From positions 41,930 through 105,929 of the forward strand of contig JBBDSC010000165.1 in the NCBI GenBank assembly GCA_040905145.1: 64,000 bases of DNA, in the 5' to 3' direction. Shown here in pieces: positions 38,256 to 46,708 of the stretch. A program made the position numbers and the translations under genes. This stretch comes from DATGMS01 sp040905145 (GTDB lineage: Bacteria; Bacteroidota; Bacteroidia; Cytophagales; Cyclobacteriaceae). Each line of letters opens with the position of its first letter. The stretch's first letter is position 1. A model generated the notes under the pieces. It had not been told where the DNA came from. It made no database searches and saw nothing but the letters and a program-made list of their open reading frames with translations.

Positions 38256-39014
38256 TTATTCACAAATAATTTGGTCCTTATATTTTACATTCACCCGGTC
38301 ATAAGTATTCCACCCCTTTACGGGTAATATTTCTTTATAAAAGAGGGTGATCTTCTTGAACTTCTCTTCAATTTCAATGGGTCTTCCAAATTCAATCACT
38401 TGCTTTCCCACTTGTTGATACATTTTAATCTCCTGCTTTCGATTAATCTCCAAGGAGGCAATTTGTGCACTCCAAAACTCGTCCTGTTCAATGAAATGAA
38501 TCAATTTCATCAAATCTCCATACTCTTTGGACAAATCCTCTTGACCAAGTAACTCATCCGCCAAAGCACCTTCCAAGGTCAGGACCCTGGTGGTATATCT
38601 GGGAGAAGTAGGTAATACCACGCCTTCTACTGAAATATACCCATGGGCAGCCATTGGGCGGATAATTCTTGCCACTGGCCTATACTGTTCTATTTTGACC
38701 ACTATATTCCCTTTCAAATCCTTGAACACTTCGGCATTTTTTACCAAAGGATGGCTTTCTACCTTTCCTTCTATTTTATTTAAAGAAATATCAGCCAAAT
38801 GATTGCCTGTTTTCAGAACTGGAAATTCATTCTCCAACAACTTGAGTACTTCTGCTTCGTCAACAAAATAAACATCGCTGATTCCCTGCACATACACTTC
38901 CATCGCCTTGTACTGCTTCTCTTTCCTTTCCACAAAAGCAATGAATGCCACCATCACCACTGCCAAAAGGATGAACGAAACGGATTGCTTTATTTGCCAA
39001 ATGTTACTTGCCAT
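38256..39014 (-). CDS. ftsQ: Cell division protein FtsQ
   Basis: This 252-residue protein has a short cytoplasmic N-terminus, one membrane helix (residues 10-27) and a periplasmic POTRA-type domain (about 33-105) with VYVQGISDVYFVDEAEVLKLL and HPLVKNAEVFKDLKGNIVVKI. It bridges early and late divisome proteins. The start overlaps the murC 3' end by 11 bases. Sequence conservation is low in this family, so the identification rests on topology, the POTRA-like block and its place between murC and ftsA. Confidence 0.92.
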   Translation of the reverse strand: MASNIWQIKQSVSFILLAVVMVAFIAFVERKEKQYKAMEVYVQGISDVYFVDEAEVLKLLENEFPVLKTGNHLADISLNKIEGKVESHPLVKNAEVFKDLKGNIVVKIEQYRPVARIIRPMAAHGYISVEGVVLPTSPRYTTRVLTLEGALADELLGQEDLSKEYGDLMKLIHFIEQDEFWSAQIASLEINRKQEIKMYQQVGKQVIEFGRPIEIEEKFKKITLFYKEILPVKGWNTYDRVNVKYKDQIICE

Positions 39015-40404
39015 ATTCTTTTATCCAGTTAGAAACAGGTGTTACCAGTCTATCTATATCCCCGGCGCCTAATGTCACCAGTACTTCCGGATGGGAAGTC
39101 TCCAAATAATCCAGTAAGGATTCCTTTTGCTGAACACTCTTCTTTGCCGAGGTAATGTTCTCCAAAAGCATTTCAGCTTCCACACCAGGTATGGGCGCTT
39201 CCCTTGCTGGATAAATATCCAAAAGCACCACCTCATCAGCAATGGAAAGGCTTTCTGAAAAGCCTGCTGCAAAATCCCTGGTCCTGGTGTAAAGATGAGG
39301 CTGAAATACTGCCGTCAACTTATTGTTTGGATACATGGCTTTTACAGAACTTAAAAATGCTCTGATCTCTTCAGGATGATGGGCGTAATCATCGATATAT
39401 ACCTTGTTTTCTTCCTGATGTATAATTTCAAACCTTCTTTTTACGCCCCTATAGCTCAACAATCCCTTCCTGATATCCTGCTCAGATACCCCGAAATGCA
39501 AGGCCACTGCTATGGCTGCCAAGGCATTCTCCACATTATGGAAGCCAGGAACCTTTAATATCAAACCTTGGATCACGTTGGCCTCACTAACAAAATCAAA
39601 TTCAAAAGAGGTAATTCCCGCCTTCACCTTATCCGCAGATATGTCACCGCCCTTGATCCCATAACTTGTTTGGGACAAACGGCCAAAACTATTACTATCC
39701 AGCTTTTCCCGAGCATTCTTTTGAATAAAAAGTTGCCCCTCCTTATTTATCAATCCGACAAATTCCTCAAACCCCTGTTTTAGCTGCTGAGCGTCACCAT
39801 AGATGTCCAAATGATCAGGATCCACACTTGTCACTATTCCAATATTGGGATGCAAGTGAAGAAACGACCTGTCAAATTCATCGGCTTCCACTACCACTAT
39901 TGGATTTTCCTTCCCTTGCTCATCATTTAAGATGAGATTACTTTCGTAATTTTGGGTTACTCCCCCCAAAAAGGCCACTATGTTCTTTCCTGCACTTTTC
40001 AATAAATGTGCTATCATGGAAGAAGTGGTCGTCTTTCCATGGGTCCCCGCCACTGCTACTGTGTACAAGGAACTGGTGATAATCCCCAAAACTTCTGACC
40101 TCTTTTGGAGGGTAAAATCTTGGGCCCTGAAATAAGCCAACTGCCGGCTATCTTTGGGAATTGCAGGTGTCCAAACAATCAAAGTTTGGTCAGGATGCCG
40201 CTTTACCTCATCCGGGATCTGGTCCACTTCATCCACATATCTTATTTCCATCCCCTCCTTTTCCAATAAAAGCGTCAATGGTGACTCCGTCCTATCATAA
40301 CCAAACACGGGAATGCCTATGTGATTGAACCAGCGGGCAATTGCACTCATTCCAATCCCTCCGATTCCCATAAAATAGACGCTATGTAAGTTTTCTACTT
40401 TCAT
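39004..40404 (-). CDS. murC: UDP-N-acetylmuramate-L-alanine ligase
   Basis: This 466-residue cytoplasmic ligase adds L-alanine to UDP-MurNAc with ATP. It shows YFMGIGGIGMSAIARWF (Rossmann N-terminus), VAVAGTHGKTTTSSMIAHLL (ATP loop), VVEADEFDRSFLHLHPNIGIVTSVDPDHLDIYG and IDDYAHHPEEIRAFL. Length and motifs are complete. The start ATGA overlaps the murG stop, and the 3' end overlaps ftsQ. Confidence 0.97.
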   Translation of the reverse strand: MKVENLHSVYFMGIGGIGMSAIARWFNHIGIPVFGYDRTESPLTLLLEKEGMEIRYVDEVDQIPDEVKRHPDQTLIVWTPAIPKDSRQLAYFRAQDFTLQKRSEVLGIITSSLYTVAVAGTHGKTTTSSMIAHLLKSAGKNIVAFLGGVTQNYESNLILNDEQGKENPIVVVEADEFDRSFLHLHPNIGIVTSVDPDHLDIYGDAQQLKQGFEEFVGLINKEGQLFIQKNAREKLDSNSFGRLSQTSYGIKGGDISADKVKAGITSFEFDFVSEANVIQGLILKVPGFHNVENALAAIAVALHFGVSEQDIRKGLLSYRGVKRRFEIIHQEENKVYIDDYAHHPEEIRAFLSSVKAMYPNNKLTAVFQPHLYTRTRDFAAGFSESLSIADEVVLLDIYPAREAPIPGVEAEMLLENITSAKKSVQQKESLLDYLETSHPEVLVTLGAGDIDRLVTPVSNWIKEYGK

Positions 40405-41483
40405 TTAATCAATCGTTCCAAAACACTGATAATTTCTTTTGCAGCCTCAGGCTTTGCTAATTTTTTTATGTTATCCCCAAGCAGATTGCGGGCAGCAGGA
40501 TCATTCATAAGAACTTTTACTTCTTCCAACAAACCTTCCACCGCCTCACTATCTTTCAACAGGGAAGCCGCCCTATGCTTTACAAAAGTCATGGCATTCT
40601 TGGTTTGGTGATCCTCCACCACATTAGGGGAAGGGATGAATATGACCGCTTTTCCCACTAAACTTAATTCTGATACCGATAAAGCTCCTGCCCGTGATAC
40701 AACCAGGTCAGCGGCTGAATAAGCCAGATCCATTTCCCTTATGTATTCCAAAGCATGTACATGCTTTAATCCGGACTTTTCCAAAGCTTCGGCCATTTCC
40801 CGGATATAATGTTTGCCTGTTTGCCAAAGCACCTGATAACCCAAAGATTCCATTTCCCTCATATGATGAAGTACGGCATGGTTGATGGTCCTAGCACCCA
40901 AGCTCCCTCCAAGGACCAATACCACAGGTCTTTTCGGCTGCAGCCCAAAATGGAGGAATGCCTGCTCCTTTTTGCCCTCCAGGGAAAGGATGTCTTTCCT
41001 GACAGGGTTTCCGGTATAACTTATCTTTCCTTTAGGAAAGAATTTGTCCATATCCGGATAAGCCACACAAATGGCTTTGGCTCTTTTGGCCAATAACTTA
41101 TTGGTCATTCCCGCATAGGAGTTTTGCTCCTGTATCAATGTTGGGATCCTTTTTCTTTGGGCCATATACAGTAATGGGCCACTGGCATATCCTCCAACTC
41201 CCACTACGGCATGAGGCTTGAAATTTTTAATCAGTCTCCTGGACTTTTTCAGGCTGTCCAGCAGTTTAAAAGGGAAACTCAGATTGCCCAACGTAAGTTT
41301 TCTTTGAAGGCCTGCCACCTTTAGACCCACGATGGCATAGCCTGCTTCAGGAACCTTTTGCATTTCCATTTTTCCTTCAGCACCCACAAATAAAACCTCA
41401 CTGTCTGGATGCTTTTCATACCAGGCATTGGCGATGGCGATGGCGGGATAGATATGTCCCCCGGTTCCCCCTCCGCTAATCAT
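40401..41483 (-). CDS. murG: UDP-GlcNAc:lipid I N-acetylglucosaminyltransferase
   Basis: This peripheral membrane enzyme of about 360 residues converts lipid I to lipid II. It has ISGGGTGGHIYPAIAIA, VGVGGYASGPLLYMA, LIQEQNSYAGMTNKLLA and the sugar-nucleotide site VVSRAGALSVSELSLVGKAVIFIPSPNVVEDHQTKNA. The first usable start is ATG 41483, which begins inside the first beta strand and leaves it slightly shorter than usual; no ATG, GTG or TTG exists between it and an in-frame stop at 41532. The residues before the ATG (PYRI) would fit a normal strand, so a non-standard start is possible. It lies 38 bases after ftsW and overlaps murC. Confidence 0.94.
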   Translation of the reverse strand: MISGGGTGGHIYPAIAIANAWYEKHPDSEVLFVGAEGKMEMQKVPEAGYAIVGLKVAGLQRKLTLGNLSFPFKLLDSLKKSRRLIKNFKPHAVVGVGGYASGPLLYMAQRKRIPTLIQEQNSYAGMTNKLLAKRAKAICVAYPDMDKFFPKGKISYTGNPVRKDILSLEGKKEQAFLHFGLQPKRPVVLVLGGSLGARTINHAVLHHMREMESLGYQVLWQTGKHYIREMAEALEKSGLKHVHALEYIREMDLAYSAADLVVSRAGALSVSELSLVGKAVIFIPSPNVVEDHQTKNAMTFVKHRAASLLKDSEAVEGLLEEVKVLMNDPAARNLLGDNIKKLAKPEAAKEIISVLERLIK

Positions 41484-41521
41484 GATTCGATATGGTTCTT
41501 TCTTTTCGATAAATCTATTGT

Positions 41522-42685
41522 TTATGCTACCTTAGCTACTCTTCTACCTGCATTTTCTTCTATGGGGAAAGCATCCTCATGATCCCCCCTGCTTATGCTT
41601 AGGATAATCCCAAGGGAAATTCCGGTAAACAAAAGGGAGGTTCCACCCATACTGAGAAGGGGCAAGGGCAATCCTGTAATAGGAATTAAACCCACCGTTA
41701 CCCCCATATTGACCATCGCCTGGATCACCAGGGCAAAACTTAATCCTGCCGATAACAAACCGCCAAACGGCCGGCTAGAAATGGCCACTAAGCGCATACC
41801 CCTATAGAGTAAGGCTAAATAAAGAAATAAAACAGAGCCTCCTCCAATTAATCCATATTCTTCAATAATGATGGCATAGATAAAATCCGAATAAGGATGG
41901 GGGAGAAAATTCCTTTGATCACTGTTTCCTGGACCTTTTCCGGCAACTCCTCCTGTAGCAATGGCAATGTAGGCATGCTTCGCTTGATAGGGCACCTCAC
42001 CTTCTGCCACATAACTTTCTATTCTGGAGAAAAAAGTGGCCCCTCTTTGTCCCAGGAATATGGCAGCGGTAAGAGCCAAAGTACCAACCAAGCAAACCAT
42101 CATGAGAAACTTTATTGGTACCCTGCCAATAAACATCAACAAAAGGCAGGTGGCCAAAAGAAGAACTGCTGTGGACATATTGGCCAAAGCAATAAACAAA
42201 CAGATCAGCCCAATCCAAATCATGATCGGAATGAAGGTATGCTGGAAATCCCTGATGTTTCTTTGCCGCCTTGCCAGCATGCCCGCTACTGCCGCTATCA
42301 GGGCCAACTTGGCCAAATCTGATGGCTGGAAAGCCTGATCTATGATTGGAATCGTAATCCAGCGGCTGGCATCATTATAATTGGAACCATAAAAATAGGT
42401 AAATGCCAAAAGGGGAACCGATATCCAAAGTGCAACTAAACTTAGCTTAGAGAAGTATTTGTAAGGAATCTTGTGTGAGGCCCACATCACCACAAGGCTT
42501 AATAAAACCAAAGAAGAATGCTTGATCAGGTATATCTCTGTATTCCCTCCCATCTTTCTGTAAGCCAAAGTACCTGTAGCTGAATAAACAACCAGAATAC
42601 TCAGAATGGCCAATAAAATCACAATCCCCCAAATGATGGGATCCCCTTTCAAATTATTGTCTATCCACTTCTTTACTGCTGTCAT
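41522..42685 (-). CDS. ftsW: Septal peptidoglycan polymerase FtsW
   Basis: This SEDS-family membrane protein of 387 residues has about ten helices. Signatures include ILVVYSATGTLAYRK near the first helix, PSDLAKLALIAAVAGMLARRQ, HPYSDFIYAIIIEEYGLIGG and GVTVGLIPITGLPLPLLSMGGTSLL. It polymerises lipid II glycan strands at the septum with its class B penicillin-binding partner, here the ftsI product in the same cluster. The start is one base after the murD stop. Confidence 0.95.
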   Translation of the reverse strand: MTAVKKWIDNNLKGDPIIWGIVILLAILSILVVYSATGTLAYRKMGGNTEIYLIKHSSLVLLSLVVMWASHKIPYKYFSKLSLVALWISVPLLAFTYFYGSNYNDASRWITIPIIDQAFQPSDLAKLALIAAVAGMLARRQRNIRDFQHTFIPIMIWIGLICLFIALANMSTAVLLLATCLLLMFIGRVPIKFLMMVCLVGTLALTAAIFLGQRGATFFSRIESYVAEGEVPYQAKHAYIAIATGGVAGKGPGNSDQRNFLPHPYSDFIYAIIIEEYGLIGGGSVLFLYLALLYRGMRLVAISSRPFGGLLSAGLSFALVIQAMVNMGVTVGLIPITGLPLPLLSMGGTSLLFTGISLGIILSISRGDHEDAFPIEENAGRRVAKVA

Positions 42686-42686
42686 C

Positions 42687-44033
42687 TTAGCCCTTGTTTT
42701 TCAAATTTCTCACCGCTTCTTTAAACTGATCCCCTCTGTCCTCATAATTTCTGAACAGATCAAAACTTGCGCAGGCAGGGGAAAATAGGACCACATCACC
42801 ATCTACTCCTTTTTCTTGCGCCTGTTTTACCGCTTGTTTTATATCTTGGGTCTCGATTATTTCATCCAATGATTCGCCAAAAGCTTCCTTTAACTTTTCA
42901 TTGTTTTTACCAAGGCAAATCAACATCTTGACGTGGTCTTTCATCAAAGGATATAATTGGGTGTAATCATTTCCCTTATCCACTCCTCCCGCTATCCAAA
43001 TCAAAGGTTCTTTAAATGCAGAAAGTGCAAAAGCGGTGGCATCCACATTGGTTCCTTTACTGTCATTGATAAATAGTACCCCTCCAATCTCCTCTACCCG
43101 CTCCATTCTATGTGGGGCATTTTTAAAATTCCTTAATCCTTTTCTTAGCAGGTTTTCATCTGCCCCCGCTATCAATGCCACATTCAAGGCACACATCACA
43201 TTGATCATATTATGCGCTCCTGTCAAGGCAATTTCCTCCTTCGCTGCGATAAAAACTCCTTTTTCAAAGTTTACCCGTACCTTCCTTTGATCATAATAAC
43301 CTCCATTGCCGATCATCTTATTCAGGGATATTTCATGGACCTTAGGTTTGATGCCTAATTCTCCCAATCCTTTCCTGATATTTTCATCCTCTCGGAAATA
43401 AATCAGATGATCTTCCTCATTCATCTTCTTAAGGAGATTAAGCTTTGCATGAATGTATTTATCCAAGCTGTACCCATACCTGTCCAGATGATCGGGTGTG
43501 ATGTTTATAACTACAGCAATATTTGGTTTAAAATCCTTAAAGCCATCAATTTGGAAACTGCTTACTTCCAATACCCACCATTCATGGTCACCCTCTACCA
43601 ATTGGGCAGCCCAGCTTTTTCCCACATTGCCCGCCAAACCAACATCCATGTCCGCAGTCTTCAACAAATGGTAAGTCAGCAAAGTCGTGGTTGTTTTTCC
43701 ATTGGTCCCTGTAATGGCTATGGTTTTTCCTTTGCTATAGCGTCTTGCAAATTCCAGCTCATCTATAACAGGGATTCCATTTTCCATAATTTGTTGCACC
43801 ACCTCTTTGTCAAAGCCAATGCCGGGACTTTTAACTACTTCCTCACCTGATAATATCTTCTCAAGCGTATGCTGTCCCTCCTCATAATCAATTTCATTTT
43901 CCTCCAATTGTGCTTTTCTGGATGCTGAAATAATCCCGGCATCAGACACAAACACCTTGTTCCCTTTGACTTTTGCCAATAAGGCTGCTCCAATCCCACT
44001 TTCCCCTGCTCCAAGAATGGTTATCTTTTTCAT
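42687..44033 (-). CDS. murD: UDP-N-acetylmuramoyl-L-alanine-D-glutamate ligase
   Basis: This 448-residue ligase adds D-glutamate to UDP-MurNAc-L-Ala. Visible motifs are ILGAGESGIGAALLAKVKG, AITGTNGKTTTTLLTYHLL, LEVSSFQIDGF, ITPDHLDRYGYSLDKYIHAK, HRMERVEEIGGVLFINDSKGTN and the C-terminal LFSPACASFDLFRNYEDRGDQF. All the catalytic blocks are intact. It directly follows mraY with no gap. Confidence 0.97.
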   Translation of the reverse strand: MKKITILGAGESGIGAALLAKVKGNKVFVSDAGIISASRKAQLEENEIDYEEGQHTLEKILSGEEVVKSPGIGFDKEVVQQIMENGIPVIDELEFARRYSKGKTIAITGTNGKTTTTLLTYHLLKTADMDVGLAGNVGKSWAAQLVEGDHEWWVLEVSSFQIDGFKDFKPNIAVVINITPDHLDRYGYSLDKYIHAKLNLLKKMNEEDHLIYFREDENIRKGLGELGIKPKVHEISLNKMIGNGGYYDQRKVRVNFEKGVFIAAKEEIALTGAHNMINVMCALNVALIAGADENLLRKGLRNFKNAPHRMERVEEIGGVLFINDSKGTNVDATAFALSAFKEPLIWIAGGVDKGNDYTQLYPLMKDHVKMLICLGKNNEKLKEAFGESLDEIIETQDIKQAVKQAQEKGVDGDVVLFSPACASFDLFRNYEDRGDQFKEAVRNLKNKG

Positions 44034-45245
44034 TTATCTGAGCTTTAAGGTGGACAAGGCTATAATTGCAAACAATATCCCCAGAATCCAGAACCTCGTC
44101 GTGATTTTGGCCTCAGGGATATTTTTCTTCTGGTAATGATGGTGCAAAGGGGACATCAAGAAAATCCTTCTGCCGTCTCCATATTTCCTTTTTGTATATT
44201 TAAAATAACTTACCTGAATAATTACTGAAAGTATCTCGATTAGGAAAACCCCACAAACAACAGGTAGCAACAATTCTTTTCTCAGTGTCAGGGATAATAC
44301 CGCAATCACCCCACCTATCATCAGGCTTCCCGTATCGCCCATAAAAACCTGCGCAGGATAGGCATTATACCAAAGGAAGCCCACACAGGCCCCTACAAAG
44401 GCAGCGCAGAAAATCACAAGTTCTTCGGAGTTAGGAATAAACATCACATTGAGATAATCTGAGAAAATGGCATTACTGCTGATATAGGCAAAAATAGCGA
44501 TGGTCAAACCGATAATCGCCGAGGTACCTGCTGCCAATCCATCAATGCCATCCGTTATATTGGCTCCATTGGATACGGCAGTAATGATAAAAATCACCAA
44601 TATAACATAGAGGAATGGGGTTAGGCTATCTCCCAAGAATCCCAGGATCACCTCATAGTCAAGGTCATTGTTTTTTACAAATGGAATGGTAGTCCTTATG
44701 GAATTTACATCTTTATAGGCGGAAATTTCAACAATACCTTCCTCTATGGAAATCGGATTATAAAACTCCCTTATCACCACATCATCATGAAAATAAAGAG
44801 TGGCTCCTACCACAATGCCAATTACCACCTGACCTACTATTTTAAACCATCCTGCAAGGCCTTCTTTGTTTTTTCTGAAAACTTTAATATAATCATCCAC
44901 AAATCCAATCCCCCCCAGCCATATGGTGGTGATCAATAAAAGAATGATGTAAATATTGTATATATCGGCAAACAAAAGTGTTGGGACCACAATAGCGGCC
45001 ATAATCATCAACCCACCCATAGTGGGGGTACCTTTTTTCTCCTTCTGACCTTCCAAACCCAACTCCCTTACGGTTTCCCCAATTTGCTTTCTCCTGATCC
45101 AATCAATTATAGACTTGCCAAATAAAATGGTAATCATCAATGAAAATAGTGCAGCCATCGCAGCCCTAAAAGTAGTGTACTGAAATACACCTGCTCCAGG
45201 AAGGTTAAACATGTTGTCTATGTAATCAAATAGATGATAAAGCAT
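44034..45245 (-). CDS. mraY: Phospho-MurNAc-pentapeptide translocase MraY
   Basis: This integral membrane enzyme of 403 residues transfers phospho-MurNAc-pentapeptide to undecaprenyl phosphate, forming lipid I. It has ten predicted helices and the marks GTPTMGGLMI, GFVDDYIKVFRKNKEGL, NGANITDGIDGLAAGTS and FLWYNAYPAQVFMGDTGSL. Compared with the E. coli protein (360 residues) it has an insertion at about residues 155-210, with short acidic stretches, as in other Bacteroidota. One base overlaps with murE. There is no murF between them, unlike the E. coli order. Confidence 0.97.
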   Translation of the reverse strand: MLYHLFDYIDNMFNLPGAGVFQYTTFRAAMAALFSLMITILFGKSIIDWIRRKQIGETVRELGLEGQKEKKGTPTMGGLMIMAAIVVPTLLFADIYNIYIILLLITTIWLGGIGFVDDYIKVFRKNKEGLAGWFKIVGQVVIGIVVGATLYFHDDVVIREFYNPISIEEGIVEISAYKDVNSIRTTIPFVKNNDLDYEVILGFLGDSLTPFLYVILVIFIITAVSNGANITDGIDGLAAGTSAIIGLTIAIFAYISSNAIFSDYLNVMFIPNSEELVIFCAAFVGACVGFLWYNAYPAQVFMGDTGSLMIGGVIAVLSLTLRKELLLPVVCGVFLIEILSVIIQVSYFKYTKRKYGDGRRIFLMSPLHHHYQKKNIPEAKITTRFWILGILFAIIALSTLKLR

Positions 45246-46708
45246 TATTTATGATGAATAAGGTTAATTAATTCTTTTGCAATGGCCCGGTCGTCAAAAG
45301 GATGTTTAACACCCTTGATTTCCTGATAGGTTTCATGTCCCTTCCCGGCTATTAAAATAATGTCTCCTTTTGAGGCCATTACACAAGCTGTTTTAATCGC
45401 TTCCTTTCTATCCGCTATTGTTAGCACCTTTTTATAGGCTACTGGATTGATTCCGGATTCAATATCCCTTAAGATATCCAATGGTTCTTCATTCCGGGGG
45501 TTATCAGAAGTCAGGATCACTTTGTCACTGAATTTACTGGCAATATTGCCCATGATCGGTCTTTTCCCTTTGTCCCGATTTCCCCCACATCCAAAGACCG
45601 TGATCACCTGCTCACCGCCTGTCCGAACACCTTGGATCGTTTTTAATACATTTTCCAAAGCATCCGGGGTATGCGCATAATCCACGATGGTAACGATGCC
45701 CTGGCACTCGTATTGGTCAAATCTTCCCTGGGCCCCTTTCATTTTGGAAAGCTGCATCATCGTTTCTTCCTCCTCTTCCCCAAGAAGAATACCTGTTCCC
45801 AATACAGCCAAGAGGTTATAGGCATTAAACGTTCCGATAAGCCGGAACCATACTGGTCTGCCCTGTATATCCAATTCAAGCCCCTGAAGGGTATTGCTCA
45901 CAACTTTGGCTTTAAAATCGGCAGGATATTTTAAGGCATAGGTATGTTTGCTGGCTTTTGTATTTTGCAGCATGATCAATCCTCGCTTGTCATCTGCATT
46001 GACCAGGGCAAATGCCTCCTTGGGAAGTTCATCAAAAAGCCTCTTTTTAGCCTTGATGTATTCGTCAAAGGTTCCGTGATAATCCAGGTGCTCATGGGAA
46101 ATGTTGGTAAATACCGCCCCGGCAAATCTCAGCCCGGCAGTCCTTTCCTGTACGATAGCATGGGAACTTGCTTCCATGAAACAATGCGTACAGCCTGCTT
46201 CAAGCATTTCTACCAAAAGTTCATTTATGGTTATCGCATCAGGGGTAGTATGGGTAGTAGGAAGTACAGTGCCATTGATCTTGATTTCAACGGTGGACAA
46301 TAAACCTGATATATGGCCAAGCTCCATGAACAGCTGATGTAAAAGGGTTGCCGTAGTAGTCTTGCCATTGGTCCCTGTAATGGCGATGATCTTTAATTTT
46401 TCGGATGGATTACCATAAAAATTAGCCCCTATTATTCCAAGGGCTTTTTGGGAATTCATTACCTGCACATAGGTAATCCCTTCCTCATTGGCTTCAGGCA
46501 GTACTTCACACACAATGGCCGTTGCCCCTTTTTCTATGGCTTGAGGGATAAATTGATGGCCGTCTACCTGAGTGCCCGAGATTGCCACAAAAGTTGATCC
46601 TTTAGCCACTTTCCTGCTATCAAAGACAATATGGTTCACCTCTGCTTCCATGTCCCCATGGGTTGAAACCAGTGATACTTTATATAATATGTCCTTTAGT
46701 ACTTTCAT
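45245..46708 (-). CDS. murE: UDP-MurNAc-L-Ala-D-Glu-2,6-diaminopimelate ligase
   Basis: This 487-residue ligase adds the third stem-peptide residue. ATP motif AITGTNGKTTTATLLHQLF, TTHTTPDAITINELL, HEHLDYHGTFDEYIKAKKRLF and the specificity loop TSDNPRNEEP are visible. The DNPR motif is known to mark meso-diaminopimelate rather than lysine as substrate. I place the start at ATG 46708 (MKVLKDILYK), which overlaps the ftsI stop by one base; the in-frame extension to 46936 would lie inside ftsI and has no family resemblance. Confidence 0.97.
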   Translation of the reverse strand: MKVLKDILYKVSLVSTHGDMEAEVNHIVFDSRKVAKGSTFVAISGTQVDGHQFIPQAIEKGATAIVCEVLPEANEEGITYVQVMNSQKALGIIGANFYGNPSEKLKIIAITGTNGKTTTATLLHQLFMELGHISGLLSTVEIKINGTVLPTTHTTPDAITINELLVEMLEAGCTHCFMEASSHAIVQERTAGLRFAGAVFTNISHEHLDYHGTFDEYIKAKKRLFDELPKEAFALVNADDKRGLIMLQNTKASKHTYALKYPADFKAKVVSNTLQGLELDIQGRPVWFRLIGTFNAYNLLAVLGTGILLGEEEEETMMQLSKMKGAQGRFDQYECQGIVTIVDYAHTPDALENVLKTIQGVRTGGEQVITVFGCGGNRDKGKRPIMGNIASKFSDKVILTSDNPRNEEPLDILRDIESGINPVAYKKVLTIADRKEAIKTACVMASKGDIILIAGKGHETYQEIKGVKHPFDDRAIAKELINLIHHK

